Shown here in pieces: positions 22,229-22,653 of a stretch of DNA of 22,653 nt. This DNA is from Lachnospiraceae bacterium UBA7179. Its GTDB lineage: Bacteria; Bacillota; Clostridia; Lachnospirales; Lachnospiraceae. Below the pieces are notes generated by a model that did no database searches, was not told where the DNA came from, and worked only from the letters and a program-made list of their open reading frames with translations. Within the stretch, counting starts at the first letter, position 1; every line of letters begins with the position of its first letter. Position numbers and translations under genes: made by a program. The stretch lies in contig DKVL01000051.1 in the NCBI GenBank assembly GCA_002491195.1, forward strand, positions 1-22,653, read 5' to 3'.

Positions 22229-22653
22229 CTATCGCTGATTAAATATACAAATACTATCTAATATATCCACAGAACCAATTTTTGCAATGATTTCTTTAAC
22301 GTCATACGATTGTATATTTACTCTTTTGCAGGCTACATTATATATGCCTTTCGATGACGATATCCTTACATTAGGCTCTATCATATGTATCCTGCCCTTA
22401 TTGGTAAAAGTATTGATACTGATATTCATCTTATTAAACATGGTATAACTTAATATCATATAAAATGCATAATCTCTATTAGTAACCGCTACCATCATGT
22501 CATGGTAACTTATGCTTTGTTTACTATCAGCTAATATAAAATCAGGTATCTTATATACATCCGCTACTTCATATCCAGTTCCAAAACCTGTCAAAATAAA
22601 TTTTGCATTCTGCTTAATACAATTTGGATAATATGATTGAAGCGACAAAAGGG
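22229..22653 (-). CDS. Retropepsin-like family protein, C-terminal part (cut by window end)
   Basis: The reading frame is open to the right edge; the 5' part and any DTGA active-site motif lie outside the window. The visible 140 or so residues contain AKFILTGFGTGYEVADVYKI, PDFILADSKQSISYHDMMVAV and MILSYTMFNKMNISINTF. This arrangement resembles the C-terminal half of clostridial retropepsin-like proteins, from memory of such sequences. The ILSxTMFxxMN segment is shared with the decayed gene at 5784-6114. It has no membrane segments. The nearest start-like codon inside the window (TTG at 22648) is not convincing. The family call is moderate because the catalytic half is not visible. Confidence 0.6.
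   Translation of the reverse strand, partial: LLSLQSYYPNCIKQNAKFILTGFGTGYEVADVYKIPDFILADSKQSISYHDMMVAVTNRDYAFYMILSYTMFNKMNISINTFTNKGRIHMIEPNVRISSSKGIYNVACKRVNIQSYDVKEIIAKIGSVDILDSICIFNQR

Overview
The window looks like chromosome from a spore-forming Firmicute of the Clostridia, most likely a Lachnospiraceae-type gut bacterium. The evidence is strong AGGAGG-type ribosome binding sites, moderate G+C, sigma-A promoters with 17-base spacers, a BceS/BceR-type two-component pair, a SpoIID/LysM spore-envelope-type protein, and multicopy AAA-ATPase-like/PD-(D/E)XK genes of a kind common in that family. No rRNA, tRNA, CRISPR array or intact transposase was seen.

Left part (1-6856), almost all on the minus strand. 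Read in transcription order from the right it holds: a 108-aa protein of unknown function; an 88-aa small protein overlapping a decayed retropepsin-like aspartic protease gene; a HAD phosphatase with its own promoter; a Nudix hydrolase; an OmpR-type response regulator; a small two-TM sensor kinase; a stand-alone SNF2 helicase; and a 176-aa protein whose gene follows the SNF2 gene closely. HAD, Nudix, regulator and kinase are tightly packed and probably share a transcript.

Middle (6907-12816). A large hybrid sensor kinase with two receiver domains is followed by a dead ECF sigma-factor fragment and a metallophosphoesterase, which is divergent from a small membrane protein. Next comes a plus-strand operon of a DUF3592-like membrane protein, a single-TM protein and a lipoprotein.

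Right-centre (12817-19110) is the most rearranged part. It carries two paralogous AAA-ATPase-like/PD-(D/E)XK genes. They are nearly identical over the 3' kilobase but diverged in the 5' part, which suggests gene conversion. Copy 2 is tightly coupled to a SWIM zinc-finger gene. Around them lie a 56-bp relic of the metallophosphoesterase gene, a displaced duplicate of the copy-2 promoter 7 kb away, several long hairpins, and a TPR-like gene broken by two single-base frameshifts.

Right end (19238-22653). A Cof-type HAD phosphatase is divergent from a modular SpoIID-like / peptidoglycan-binding / LysM protein that has no signal peptide. The edge gene is the C-terminal part of a second retropepsin-like family member, which shares an ILSxTMFxxMN motif with the decayed copy near 5.9 kb.

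The best candidates for something undescribed are the AAA-ATPase/nuclease plus SWIM pair with its mosaic paralogue, and the retropepsin-like protein with its 88-aa neighbour. No complete known defence system could be recognised.
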